From JAWLGW01 sp964569055 (GTDB taxonomy: Bacteria; Planctomycetota; J058), in assembly GCA_964569055.1 (NCBI GenBank), contig CAZMSZ010000344.1, forward strand, positions 1-8,287: 8,287 nucleotides of DNA, given 5' to 3'. The first letter of the stretch is position 1. Every line of letters starts with the position of its first letter. Shown here in pieces: positions 1 through 6,290 of this stretch. A model generated the notes under the pieces. It had not been told where the DNA came from and made no database searches. It was given only the letters and a program-made list of their open reading frames with translations. The position numbers and the translations under genes are program-made.

Positions 1-191
1 TCCGCGTCTATGCGCCGCTTCAAACGCGTGGGGTTGAGCCGAAGCGTCCGGGCCGCGGCCATGATCCCGTGCGCGCGCGCCGCCTCCACCGCGAGCGCCC
101 ATAGCTCGTCGGGCACGCTCTTGCCGGGTCGCCTGCTCGCGCGCCAACGCGTGAACGCGCGCGACGCGTCGTCGAGCTCGTGCTTCGCCAT
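1..191 (-). CDS. Small helix-turn-helix-like protein, 5' part only (runs off window)
   Basis: The first 63 codons read from ATG at 191 and stay open to the window edge, so the C-terminus is missing. The peptide contains a WRASRRPGKSVPDELW segment, then AVEAARAHGIMAAARTLRLNPTRLKRR, which looks like a helix-turn-helix: helix, turn at the HG, second helix ending in a basic LKRR. From memory, short proteins of this style (a 'PxELW..A...A...G....AR.L.L....LKRR' pattern) are common in Myxococcota-like genomes, often near transposase genes. The start is well supported by GGAGGAGGT five bases upstream. It could be the first ORF of an insertion sequence or a free-standing regulator; the visible part does not decide. 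No transposase catalytic motif is in view. Confidence 0.6.
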   Translation of the reverse strand, partial: MAKHELDDASRAFTRWRASRRPGKSVPDELWALAVEAARAHGIMAAARTLRLNPTRLKRRIDA

Positions 192-196
192 GACCC

Positions 197-205
197 ACCT
201 CCTCC
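197..205 (-). promoter_or_regulatory. Strong ribosome binding site of the HTH-like gene
   Basis: On the minus strand GGAGGAGGT lies five bases before the ATG at 191. This is close to a full anti-SD match. It fixes the start of the truncated gene and argues that this short reading frame is real and well translated. Confidence 0.75.
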
Positions 206-266
206 GCGGCAGAGCGCGGGGCGGCACGGTAGCGGGTCGGGCTATCCGGATTCATGCACGCTCACC

Positions 267-297
267 GAGCTCACAGCTCCGGCACGACCCTGTCGTG
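267..297. repeat. Two adjacent short dyads upstream of the HTH-like gene
   Basis: GAGCT-CAC-AGCTC (267-279) is followed three bases later by CACGAC-CCT-GTCGTG (283-297). Both are perfect inverted repeats with 3-base centres. They lie 75-105 bases upstream of the HTH-like start, a plausible place for operator sites or a small hairpin. Short dyads arise easily by chance at this GC content, so the functional reading is weak. The rest of 298-429 shows nothing I can support. Confidence 0.3.
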
Positions 298-429
298 AAC
301 ACGGCTCGGCGCTGCGAGACGATCGGCGGCAAGCGATCCAGCCGACACGCACAACCAACATTGCTCGGTTGCTGACCGCTGGATTCCCGCGGATCCTGGC
401 CATCGCCGCAGCCGGTCGAAGTCGCGCAC

Positions 430-470
430 GAGCGCGCAGAGTCTAGTAGGGCTGCGCCCGCTACGCGCTC
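430..470 (-). terminator. Terminator-like hairpin after the ATPase/kinase/regulator operon
   Basis: GAGCGCG (430-436) pairs with CGCGCTC (464-470). Two further pairs follow after one mismatch, and an inner GGGC-TGC-GCCC hairpin occupies 449-459. The structure starts about 11 bases past the response-regulator stop codon. There is no T-run on the minus strand, so this is not a classical intrinsic terminator. In very GC-rich genomes such stem-loops often mark 3' ends or protect mRNA. Assignment rests on position and fold only. Confidence 0.35.
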
Positions 471-480
471 GGCATGCCCG

Positions 481-1329
481 TCACCCCTGCGGCAGCGACT
501 CCGGCGCCACCAGCCGCACCGTGAGCGGGTTGAGCCGGTACCCTGCCCAGCGGGCGCTCTCCACCACGGCCTCGTCGTCGAGCGGCGCGCCGAGCCGGCC
601 GGCCGACTCCTCCCGCAAGGTAGCGCGGAGGCGGAGGACCCGTCGCCGCAGCGCCGAGGTGTTCACCCGCAGGGTCTTGGCCAGCGCCTCACCGGAGAGC
701 CGGCGGAACTCGGCGAGCGGGACGCCGCGGCGGAGGTCTTCCTCGAAGCTGGGGCGGAGGGCGTCGAGGAGCAGGAACGGAGCGCCCCGCAGCGGCGGGA
801 GCGACTCGATCCGGACCTGGGTGGGCTCGAACGCGAGCCGCACGACAGTGAGCGCGTGCCCAGGCGCGAGGGGAGCGTCGCCCGGAGGCGAGCCCTGGGC
901 GGGCACCAGCGCGCCGGTGCCCGCCAGCGCGCGCTCCAGCTTGGCGAGGAGCTCCGCCTTGCGAAACGGCTTGGCCAGGTAGTCGTTCGCCCCGTGCTCC
1001 ACGAGGACACTGACCGGGACCGCGTAGTGGTCGCCGTGGGCCGTCATGACCACGACCGGGAGCGGCTGCGCGCTGCCGGGCCGGCGGCGGCGCGCGGCCC
1101 GGATCCCGTCCAGGATCGCGAGGCCGGCGCCGTCGCTGGCGTCGAGGCCGCTGGGTTGCTCGGGGAGGCGCAGGTCCAGCAGCACCGCGTCGAAGCCGCG
1201 CTCGGCGAGGAGCCGCTCCGCCTCGCCGCGGCAGGTGGCGAACGTGAGCGCGTAGCTCGCGAGCTGCACCTCCAGCAGCCGGCGGATCTCCGCGTCGTCC
1301 TCGACCACCAGCAGGCGCGGGCCGCTCAC
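481..1329 (-). CDS. Response regulator, receiver domain plus winged-helix-like output
   Basis: The 282-residue protein starts at GTG 1329, with GAGGAG five bases upstream, and overlaps the kinase stop by 4 bases (GTGA). Residues 5-125 form a receiver domain: acidic pair D11-D12, phospho-acceptor D52 (VLLDLRLP), T96 (VVMTA) and K120 (LAKPF), all the expected residues. The loop after D52 is about nine residues longer than usual (EQPSGLDASDGAG). The tail (about 150-275) is not a textbook effector, but its order FLLLDAL, LAKTLRV, ALRRRVLRLRATL, then GYRLNP resembles an OmpR-type winged helix, with the recognition helix near 220-240 and the closing hairpin at GYRLNP. It most likely receives phosphate from the adjacent kinase and binds DNA; the divergent repeats near 4520-4621 are candidate targets. 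Receiver assignment is firm; the output class is less certain. Confidence 0.9.
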   Translation of the reverse strand: MSGPRLLVVEDDAEIRRLLEVQLASYALTFATCRGEAERLLAERGFDAVLLDLRLPEQPSGLDASDGAGLAILDGIRAARRRRPGSAQPLPVVVMTAHGDHYAVPVSVLVEHGANDYLAKPFRKAELLAKLERALAGTGALVPAQGSPPGDAPLAPGHALTVVRLAFEPTQVRIESLPPLRGAPFLLLDALRPSFEEDLRRGVPLAEFRRLSGEALAKTLRVNTSALRRRVLRLRATLREESAGRLGAPLDDEAVVESARWAGYRLNPLTVRLVAPESLPQG

Positions 1330-2462
1330 CAGCGCTCCTCGGGCCGCTCGCGCGGGAACTCGACCCGCACGCGCGTCCCCTCCCCGGGCCGGCTGGTGAT
1401 CAGGAGCCGGCCGCCGTGCTCTTGCTCCACGATCTTGCGGGCGATCGGGAGCCCGAGGCCGGTGCCGCCCCGATCGCGCCGGGTGCTCTTGAACCGCTTC
1501 AGCGCCAGCTCGACCTCCTCCTCGCTCATGCCGGGGCCAGTGTCCTCGACCACGAGCGCCGCCCCCGCCTCGGTCGGCGAGAGGGTGACCGCCACCAAAC
1601 CACTTGGCCCCTGCGCCTGCAGCGCGTTCACGACCACGTTGGTGATCGCCCGGGTGAGGCGCGAAGGGACCGCCTCGCACACCACCCCAGCCGCGAGCTC
1701 GAGGGCGACCTCCGCCGCGCAGCCCGTGTCGCGCCGCGCCCGCTCCTGCGCGAGCGACACGGCGCGCCGCACCAGCTCGCCGAGCTCGACCCGAGCCGCG
1801 TCCTCTCCGCCCGTGGCGGTGTAGGTGCGCAGGTCGTCGATCAAGCGCTCGACGAGGTCGGTGCGCTCGACGATCCCGGCCAGGAGTCGCTCGCTCGTGG
1901 CGTCCGCCTTCCCGCTCGTGCGCAGATAGTCGCGCAGCTCCTCCGCGTAGCCCAGGGCCGGTGTGAGCAGCGTGCGCAGCTCGTGGGCCGTGTCTGCGCC
2001 GAGGTTGGCGTAGTAATGCTCGCCGACCACCTGCGCCAGGCGGAGCAAGGTGCGCGGGTCGAGCGCGCGCCGCTGGAGCTTGGCCACTTGCTCCGCCACG
2101 AACCGGAACGTCGGGTCGTCCACGTCGTCGCGCCGGGGCACGCCCGCGCCGCCGGCGCGCCAGCGAAGCGCCTGGGCGGCGGCGCTCCGCACCCAGGGGC
2201 TCTCGTCCTCGGCGAGCACCTTGAGCGCGCGCCGCGCGCGCTCCTTGCTCGCGACGTCCGGCTCGCCGAAGGCCAGGGCGACCGCCTTGCGGACCTCCCA
2301 CTTGGGGTCCTCGGCCGCGCGGGCCAGCGCCTCGAGCAGCGCCCGCCGCTCGTCGCCGCGCCGCAGCGTCGCCAGCCGCGCGGCGGCCCGCTCCACCGCC
2401 TCGACCCGCTCACCCCAGCTCGGCGCCGAGAGCGCCGCGAGCAGCTCGTCCGGCTCGCTCAC
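1326..2462 (-). CDS. Soluble histidine kinase with N-terminal HEAT-like repeats
   Basis: This is a 378-residue sensor kinase without any hydrophobic membrane segment or signal peptide, so it should act in the cytoplasm. Residues 8-102 form about three HEAT-like helical hairpins (for example ALLEALARAAEDPKWEVRKA and ALKVLAEDESPWVRSAAAQA), usually a protein-binding module. HisKA follows at about 145-212, with the phosphorylated histidine H160 in TAHELRT. The ATP-binding domain spans about 263-372: N box NVVVNAL (N275, N279), G1 box EDTGPGM (D307) and G2 box GGTGLGL (332-338). All catalytic boxes look intact. The GTG start lies 7 bases after the ATPase stop and lacks a clear SD, so translation is probably coupled to the ATPase gene. 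The kinase is followed by its likely partner regulator with a 4-base overlap. The signal is unknown; the HEAT part and operon order suggest it senses the ATPase or another intracellular protein. Confidence 0.92.
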   Translation of the reverse strand: MSEPDELLAALSAPSWGERVEAVERAAARLATLRRGDERRALLEALARAAEDPKWEVRKAVALAFGEPDVASKERARRALKVLAEDESPWVRSAAAQALRWRAGGAGVPRRDDVDDPTFRFVAEQVAKLQRRALDPRTLLRLAQVVGEHYYANLGADTAHELRTLLTPALGYAEELRDYLRTSGKADATSERLLAGIVERTDLVERLIDDLRTYTATGGEDAARVELGELVRRAVSLAQERARRDTGCAAEVALELAAGVVCEAVPSRLTRAITNVVVNALQAQGPSGLVAVTLSPTEAGAALVVEDTGPGMSEEEVELALKRFKSTRRDRGGTGLGLPIARKIVEQEHGGRLLITSRPGEGTRVRVEFPRERPEERW

Positions 2463-2469
2463 CGCGCGC

Positions 2470-4353
2470 TCAGTAGCCGTAGCGCCGCATGCGCAGCTGG
2501 AACGCCTCGGGACCGCCCTCGAGGATCGCCTCGATCTCGCCGCGCACGGCGTCGACGTCGCCCACCAGCCGCAGCCCGGCCGAGCGACCGGTGGACTCCA
2601 GCACGAACACGCGGCTGGCCTCGCCCAGCACCGGAATGTTCGGGTTGTGGGTCACGAAGATCAGTTGCCGCCGCGCGCCGACCGCCCGCAGGCTCGCCAC
2701 GATCGTGTCGTACACGAAGGCGTTGTCGAGGTTGTCCTCGGGCTGGTCGATCAGGAGGGGCCGCTCGCTCTCGAGCAGCAGGATCGGCAAGATCGTGGTG
2801 CAGCGCTGGCCGGTCGAGAGCGCGTCCGAGGCCTTGTAGTCGGGCCCGTCCTTGAGCTCGATCACGGGCCGGTCGTGCAGCTCGACCGCCTCGATCGCGC
2901 AGATCGCGTCGCTGTCCTTGAGCTGGAGCAGCACTCGAGTGGCCCGCTCGGGCTCGAGCTCCAGGCGCTTCGCCAGCGCATCGCGGTCGTCCTGCTGCAC
3001 CAACGCCGCCAGCTCGGTCGGGTGGATCCGGTCGGCGATCACCTCGAGCAAGCCCTTGACCTTCAGCCCCGAGCCACGGAACGCCTCCTTGAGGAGCGCC
3101 CGGTACTCGTCCTTGTTGCCATCGGGCTCGATCCGGACCCGGATCAGCGGCGCCAGCGCGGCGGTCAGCCGCTTGGCGACCGCGGTCCGCGCGGCGGAGC
3201 GCCGGTCGCGCAGCTCGGAGAGGCGCGCGTGCAGGTCGCGTCGCTCGAGGGTCAGCGCCGCCAGCCGCTCCTCCTGCTCGACCAGCTTGTGGCGGCGCTC
3301 CTCGAGCTCGAGCGCCCGCCGCTCGAGGTGGACGCGCTCCCGCGCGCGGGTCCGGTCCTCCTCGTGAACCTCGAGCATCTCCCGGTAGCGCCGCTCCTGG
3401 GCGCCGTGCCGCGCCACGACCTTGGCGCGGGCCTCGATCAGGCGCGGGAGCGCGCCCTCGAGCGCCCGGCCTGCCTGCTCGAGGTGCGCGAGCGCCTCGG
3501 TGAGCGCCGCCTTCGCCGCGGTCCGGGCGGGGTCGATCAGGTCGAGGTTCGGTGAGCCCTCGAGCTCGCCGCCGCTCGCGTCGGCGAAGCGCCGGTCGAG
3601 CCGCTGGGCGGCCGCCTCGAGCTCGCGCCGCCCCTCCCCGCTCAGGCGCTCCAGCCGCTCGAACAACTGCTGCTCGCGCTCGCGCTGCGTCTTGTGGGCG
3701 TGCTCCCGGCGCAGGACCTCCGCCCGCTCGTCGCTCCCCTCGATCTCGAGCGCCCGCAGCCGCTCGGTCAGGTCGGGCAGCTCGCGCACCTCCTCGGCGA
3801 GGTCGACGGTGGCGCGCCGCGCCTCCCGCGCGCGGGCCGCCACGTCGCGCAGCCGCCCGCGGGCCTCACGGACCTCGGCCTCGAGCGGGCGCAGCTCCTC
3901 GGGCGCGAACCCGTCGAGGAGCTGGAGCTGCGAGGCCGGGTCGCTCGCGATCTCCTCGACCTCGTTCTGCCCGTAGACCTCGACCCCGAACACCAGATCC
4001 CGCCCAATCGTGATCTCGACCGGCTCGCCGAGCGCGTTGGTCACCAGCGGCGGCTCGCCGTGGGCGCGCTCGACGGTGTAGCAGGCCCCGTCGGCGGTCT
4101 CGACCTCGACGCGCACCGAGCCGCCGCGCAGGTTGCTCTGGATCAGCTTGTCGATCCGTCGGGCGCGCTCGCGCGCCTGCTGGGGGTCGGGGATCCGGTC
4201 GAACACGAACCGCAGCGCCTCGAGCACCGTGGTCTTGCCCGTGCCGCGGCCGCCGACGACGCAGTTCAGCCCGTCCGTGAACTCCAGGCGCGCGCCGTCG
4301 AGGAAGCCGCCCTTGAAGGCGAGCGCCAGGATCCTGTGATGCCTCGGCAGCAC
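2470..4353 (-). CDS. SMC/RecN-like coiled-coil ABC-type ATPase
   Basis: The 627-residue protein starts at GTG 4353; GGAG lies five bases upstream and a TATACT -10 box sits about 35 bases upstream. Motifs run in ABC-ATPase order: Walker A GGRGTGKTT (K40), Q-loop YGQNEVEEI (Q129), a long Arg/Glu/Leu-rich coiled coil (about 155-400), signature LSTGQR (512-517), Walker B PLLIDQPEDNLDN (D536, E539) and H-loop FVTHNPNIP (H569). The coiled coil has no cysteine, so there is no Rad50-type zinc hook. The DQPEDNLDN...THNPNIPVLG ending resembles the ATPase part of TrlF-like and related DNA-repair/defence ATPases, but no PHP or other nuclease domain is present. Such proteins usually bind DNA or nucleoprotein and change shape on ATP hydrolysis. 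It heads the operon with the kinase and regulator, suggesting that its state is reported by, or controlled through, that pair. The frame stays open to 4545, but that extension is poor protein and runs over the promoter and repeats. Confidence 0.9.
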   Translation of the reverse strand: MLPRHHRILALAFKGGFLDGARLEFTDGLNCVVGGRGTGKTTVLEALRFVFDRIPDPQQARERARRIDKLIQSNLRGGSVRVEVETADGACYTVERAHGEPPLVTNALGEPVEITIGRDLVFGVEVYGQNEVEEIASDPASQLQLLDGFAPEELRPLEAEVREARGRLRDVAARAREARRATVDLAEEVRELPDLTERLRALEIEGSDERAEVLRREHAHKTQREREQQLFERLERLSGEGRRELEAAAQRLDRRFADASGGELEGSPNLDLIDPARTAAKAALTEALAHLEQAGRALEGALPRLIEARAKVVARHGAQERRYREMLEVHEEDRTRARERVHLERRALELEERRHKLVEQEERLAALTLERRDLHARLSELRDRRSAARTAVAKRLTAALAPLIRVRIEPDGNKDEYRALLKEAFRGSGLKVKGLLEVIADRIHPTELAALVQQDDRDALAKRLELEPERATRVLLQLKDSDAICAIEAVELHDRPVIELKDGPDYKASDALSTGQRCTTILPILLLESERPLLIDQPEDNLDNAFVYDTIVASLRAVGARRQLIFVTHNPNIPVLGEASRVFVLESTGRSAGLRLVGDVDAVRGEIEAILEGGPEAFQLRMRRYGY

Positions 4354-4387
4354 GTTCGCTCCGGTGGGGTTCAAGGGTCGCAGCGAG

Positions 4388-4393
4388 AGTATA
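4388..4393 (-). promoter_or_regulatory. -10 box (TATACT) for the ATPase/kinase/regulator operon
   Basis: Read on the minus strand, TATACT is one base off the TATAAT consensus and stands out in a very GC-rich stretch. It would start transcription near 4381, giving a leader of about 28 bases with GGAG ahead of the GTG at 4353. No good TTGACA-like -35 is seen 16-18 bases upstream (GTGAGC is the nearest), which would fit a promoter that needs an activator. Supported by position and sequence only. Confidence 0.5.
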
Positions 4394-4519
4394 GCGGTCG
4401 AGCTGGCCCGCTCACGCCCGTGCGAACCGCCCGAGCGCCTGTTCGCGAGAGACCGCGTCACCTTCCTCGGCGCACTGTCGGGGCCGCGAGCGTAACTCTC
4501 GACACCGACGCGGCCGAGC

Positions 4520-4621
4520 AGGTCACGTCCCCGAGACGAGGTCACGACTCTCGTTCGGAGGTCACGACTCTCCCGAACAGACCCCTCAAGTCGTTGCGCG
4601 ACGGCGCGGCGAGGTCACGAC
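4520..4621 (+). repeat. Iteron-like direct repeats, core (A)GGTCACG
   Basis: The core AGGTCACG occurs four times in the same orientation: 4520-4527, 4539-4546, 4559-4566 and 4612-4619. Copies two and three share the identical 15-mer GAGGTCACGACTCTC (4538-4552 and 4558-4572), and copy four matches its first 11 bases. Start-to-start distances are 19, 20 and 53 bases, close to two, two and five helical turns, so the sites would lie on one face of the helix. A degenerate fifth copy, CACGTCACG, lies at 4672-4680, just before the DUF3102 ribosome site. This is the pattern of an operator array or of replication iterons. With a response regulator encoded next door, an operator is the simpler reading. 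Confidence 0.75.
4553..4578. repeat. Inverted repeat framing the third direct-repeat copy
   Basis: GTTCGG (4553-4558) and CCGAAC (4573-4578) are a perfect 6-base inverted pair with a 14-base centre. The centre holds almost exactly the third GAGGTCACGACTCTC copy. It may be a dyad operator or a chance pairing inside the array; it is not found around the other copies. Confidence 0.35.
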
Positions 4622-4684
4622 ATTCCGAGGCTCGTCCATATCACCGGCGGCCCGCGCGATCGACCCTGGAGCACGTCACGCCCC

Positions 4685-4690
4685 GGAGGA
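4685..4690 (+). promoter_or_regulatory. Ribosome binding site of the DUF3102-type gene
   Basis: GGAGGA lies five bases before the ATG at 4696. The frame is open far upstream (to 3694), so this site is what picks the true start and excludes the long antisense extension. Confidence 0.8.
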
Positions 4691-4695
4691 ATCGC

Positions 4696-5559
4696 ATGCC
4701 CGACCCCAGCCTCGCCGCCGCCCCAACCGTGGACGAGCTCCTCGAGCTCTGCCAGAAGGACCCCGCCGCGCTGCACCTCGAAGGGTTGCCCCTCGAGGAG
4801 CTGGCGGCCCTCGCCAACCGCGCTCACCGCGAGAGCCTGGGCACCGTCCACTCCGGGTTGACGCACGCCGTGCTGGCGGGGCTGGTGCTGCTGGAGGCGA
4901 AGGGGCGCTGCCGGCACGGGGAGTGGGGCGACTGGCTGGCGGCGCACTTCGAGGGCGACCCCTCCACCGCCCGGCGCTACATGAAGGTCGCGCGCAACCT
5001 GCGCGCGCTCGGAGCGAATCAGGCAGGCGTGCCTGTTTTGGAGCTGTCGGACGGCCGTGATAGCGCGAGCGAGCCCGGCGAGCCTGGCGAACCCGACGCG
5101 GCGAGGGCGGCCGCCCCGCCGGTCCCGGCCGCGCCGACCCTCTCGCTTCGCGGCGCGCTGCGCCTGCTCGGGGGCAGCCGCGCCCCCGAACGGCCCACGC
5201 CGGCGGACGCGTCGCCCGCGCCGGACGAGGACGAGGACGACGACGAGGAGGACGAGGCGTTCGCGCGCTGGGACGCGGGCTACGAACCGAGCGAGCTGTT
5301 CCCGCCGCGCGACCCCAACGCCAAGGTGTTCGTGGCGGTCCGCGACGCCTGGCGTGCGATCACCGCCGCCCAGGACTACGGGACCGACTGGCCGCGCGGC
5401 CTCGACCCCGAGCTGGCCGAACACGTCCAACAGGCGGCCGCCGCGGTCGACGCGGCGCTCCGCTGCGGGGCGGCGCGCCTGGGCCTGGCGAGCCCGTGGG
5501 AGTCGCTGCGGCGGGAGCCTGCGACCGAGGGCGCGCGCCGCGCGGGAGGTGACGCGTGA
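4696..5559 (+). CDS. DUF3102-type protein with acidic tract
   Basis: The protein has 287 residues. Residues 31-102 match the DUF3102 style as I know it: LANRAH, a hydrophobic helix AVLAGLVLLEAK (58-69), then HGEWGDWL (H74-L81) and STARRYMKVA (90-99), the last resembling a DNA-binding helix. DUF3102 proteins are typical of phages, plasmids and integrated elements; their role is not established, though control of replication or partition has been suggested from their HTH-like helix. A proline/alanine-rich linker follows, then eleven consecutive acidic residues (177-187) and an uncharacterised C-terminal part with WRAITAAQDYGTDWPRGL near 219-236. The gene opens the recombination operon and overlaps the next gene by 4 bases (GTGA), so the two are probably co-translated. 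The domain call is fairly sure; the function is unknown. Confidence 0.82.
   Translation: MPDPSLAAAPTVDELLELCQKDPAALHLEGLPLEELAALANRAHRESLGTVHSGLTHAVLAGLVLLEAKGRCRHGEWGDWLAAHFEGDPSTARRYMKVARNLRALGANQAGVPVLELSDGRDSASEPGEPGEPDAARAAAPPVPAAPTLSLRGALRLLGGSRAPERPTPADASPAPDEDEDDDEEDEAFARWDAGYEPSELFPPRDPNAKVFVAVRDAWRAITAAQDYGTDWPRGLDPELAEHVQQAAAAVDAALRCGAARLGLASPWESLRREPATEGARRAGGDA
5224..5256 (+). repeat. GAC/GAG codon run encoding an 11-residue acidic tract
   Basis: Eleven codons, all GAC or GAG, encode DEDEDDDEEDE within the DUF3102-type protein. This is a short low-complexity tract prone to length change. Acidic runs of this type can act as DNA mimics or as docking tails for SSB-like or basic partners, but here that is only a possibility. 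Confidence 0.7.
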
Positions 5560-6290
5560 AGCGGGCCGAGCGACTGGTCGGCGCGCCGCGCCTGGACGCC
5601 CTGGCGGCCGAGCTCACGCGCCGCCTCGGCCCGACCGGTTGGTCGCGCCGGGTCGATCGCTGCCGCGTGAGCTGCGAGATCGTCTCGACCGGCGCAGGGC
5701 CGCGCTTCGTGGCGTTCGCGGCCGCCACCCTGACGGTGGCCCTCGGACCCGCCCACATGCCGGTCGCGATCCAGAGCGACGTCGGCCACGCCGAGTCGCA
5801 CCCGTGCCGCCGGCGCAGCGAGGCGATCGCCCAGGCGGAGGCGGGCGCGATCGCGGCCGCCCTCGAGCGCTGCGCCCTCGCACTCGGCCAGGTCGAGGCG
5901 CTGGACGCGCTGCTCGGCGACGCAGGGCAGCGGCTCACGGCGTGCGGACAGGAGGTCCCCGCGCGGCTGGCTCCGCCTGCGCCGCAGGACCCCGGCCCCG
6001 AGCGCGCGGCCCAGCGAGCGCGCCTCGAGGCGGCTGGCTGGGACGCCCCGCTGGCCGCGCTGCTGACCGAGCAGCCGGCGGACGCGCCGGTCGCGCCCGC
6101 GCTCGCCAACCAGCTCGCGGCCACCGCGCGGGCGCTGCACGGCCGCGCGCTCGCCGACGCGCTCTGGCGCGAAGCGGGCCGCTCGCCGGCCCGAGCCGCG
6201 GGAGGAGGCGCCGCGCCCCCGACCGGCGAGCAGGCGCTCGCCTACGCGCTCCTGCTCGACCTCGGCGTGGCCCGCCCGGAGGCGGCGTGA
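5556..6290 (+). CDS. Rad52-family single-strand annealing protein (divergent)
   Basis: The 244-residue protein starts at GTG 5556, with GGGAGGT five bases upstream. The first 112 residues follow the Rad52 N-terminal core in order: a helix ending in the LGPTGWS turn (24-30; human Rad52 has FGYNGWA), strands CRVSCEIV and FVAFAAATLTVAL (51-63), then DVGHAES (75-81; human DVGYGVSE), and the long helix SEAIAQAEAGAIAAALERCALALGQ (88-112; human [26 protein letters not shown]). The usual Lys/Arg in the last helix is partly kept (R105). Family members form rings that anneal complementary single strands; phages use them with an exonuclease for recombination. Residues 113-244 are Ala/Pro-rich with helices and carry no known domain. 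The next gene is a RecB-like nuclease-fold protein overlapping by 4 bases, as expected for an annealase/nuclease pair. The call rests on motif order, not a database match. Confidence 0.72.
   Translation: MKRAERLVGAPRLDALAAELTRRLGPTGWSRRVDRCRVSCEIVSTGAGPRFVAFAAATLTVALGPAHMPVAIQSDVGHAESHPCRRRSEAIAQAEAGAIAAALERCALALGQVEALDALLGDAGQRLTACGQEVPARLAPPAPQDPGPERAAQRARLEAAGWDAPLAALLTEQPADAPVAPALANQLAATARALHGRALADALWREAGRSPARAAGGGAAPPTGEQALAYALLLDLGVARPEAA

Larger units (their letters stand above)
4354..4695. other. Divergent intergenic control region
   Basis: These 342 bases separate the two oppositely directed operons and hold no credible gene. From left to right they contain the ATPase leader and -10 box, a stretch of about 125 bases without recognised sites, the GGTCACG repeat cluster (4520-4621), and the leader of the DUF3102 gene. 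A weak plus-strand -10 candidate (CATATC, 4637-4642) sits 17 bases after the last strong repeat copy, so that copy would overlap the -35 position. The heptamer ACTCTCG also recurs at 4495-4501 and 4547-4553, and inverted at 4384-4390 next to the minus-strand -10 box. Confidence 0.7.

Noticed and set aside
1330..2301. Response-regulator frame extended to 2301 (606 codons)
   Set aside because: The extension overlaps the kinase in a different frame and is low-complexity. The receiver domain begins right after GTG 1329.
1416..3976. Long open plus-strand frames opposite the kinase and ATPase genes (479, 501 and 184 codons among others)
   Set aside because: They mirror the strong minus-strand genes. 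Their peptides are Arg/Ser/Ala-rich with no motifs, as expected for antisense frames in DNA above 70% GC.
4354..4545. Upstream extension of the ATPase to 4545
   Set aside because: The 64 extra residues are Arg/Ser-rich without domain character and would place the TATACT box and the first repeat copies inside the gene. GTG 4353 has an SD and a sensible leader.
4520..4680. CRISPR array
   Set aside because: The repeats are short (8-15 bases) and irregularly spaced (19, 20, 53) with no unique spacers of uniform length, and no cas1/cas2 is present. The Cas4-like protein alone is not evidence for CRISPR.
3694..4695. Upstream extension of the DUF3102-type frame to 3694
   Set aside because: It lies antisense to the ATPase gene and crosses the intergenic repeats. 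The start at 4696 has an ideal SD, and the recognisable domain follows it.
5360..6140. Minus-strand frames of about 254 codons opposite the annealase
   Set aside because: The peptides are Ala/Arg/Ser-rich shadows without motifs or SD, opposite a gene with recognisable Rad52-like order.
5057..6286. Upstream extension of the nuclease-fold frame to 5057
   Set aside because: It runs in another frame over the DUF3102 and Rad52-like genes and gives Arg/Pro-rich nonsense. The 4-base overlap start at 6287 with SD is better.
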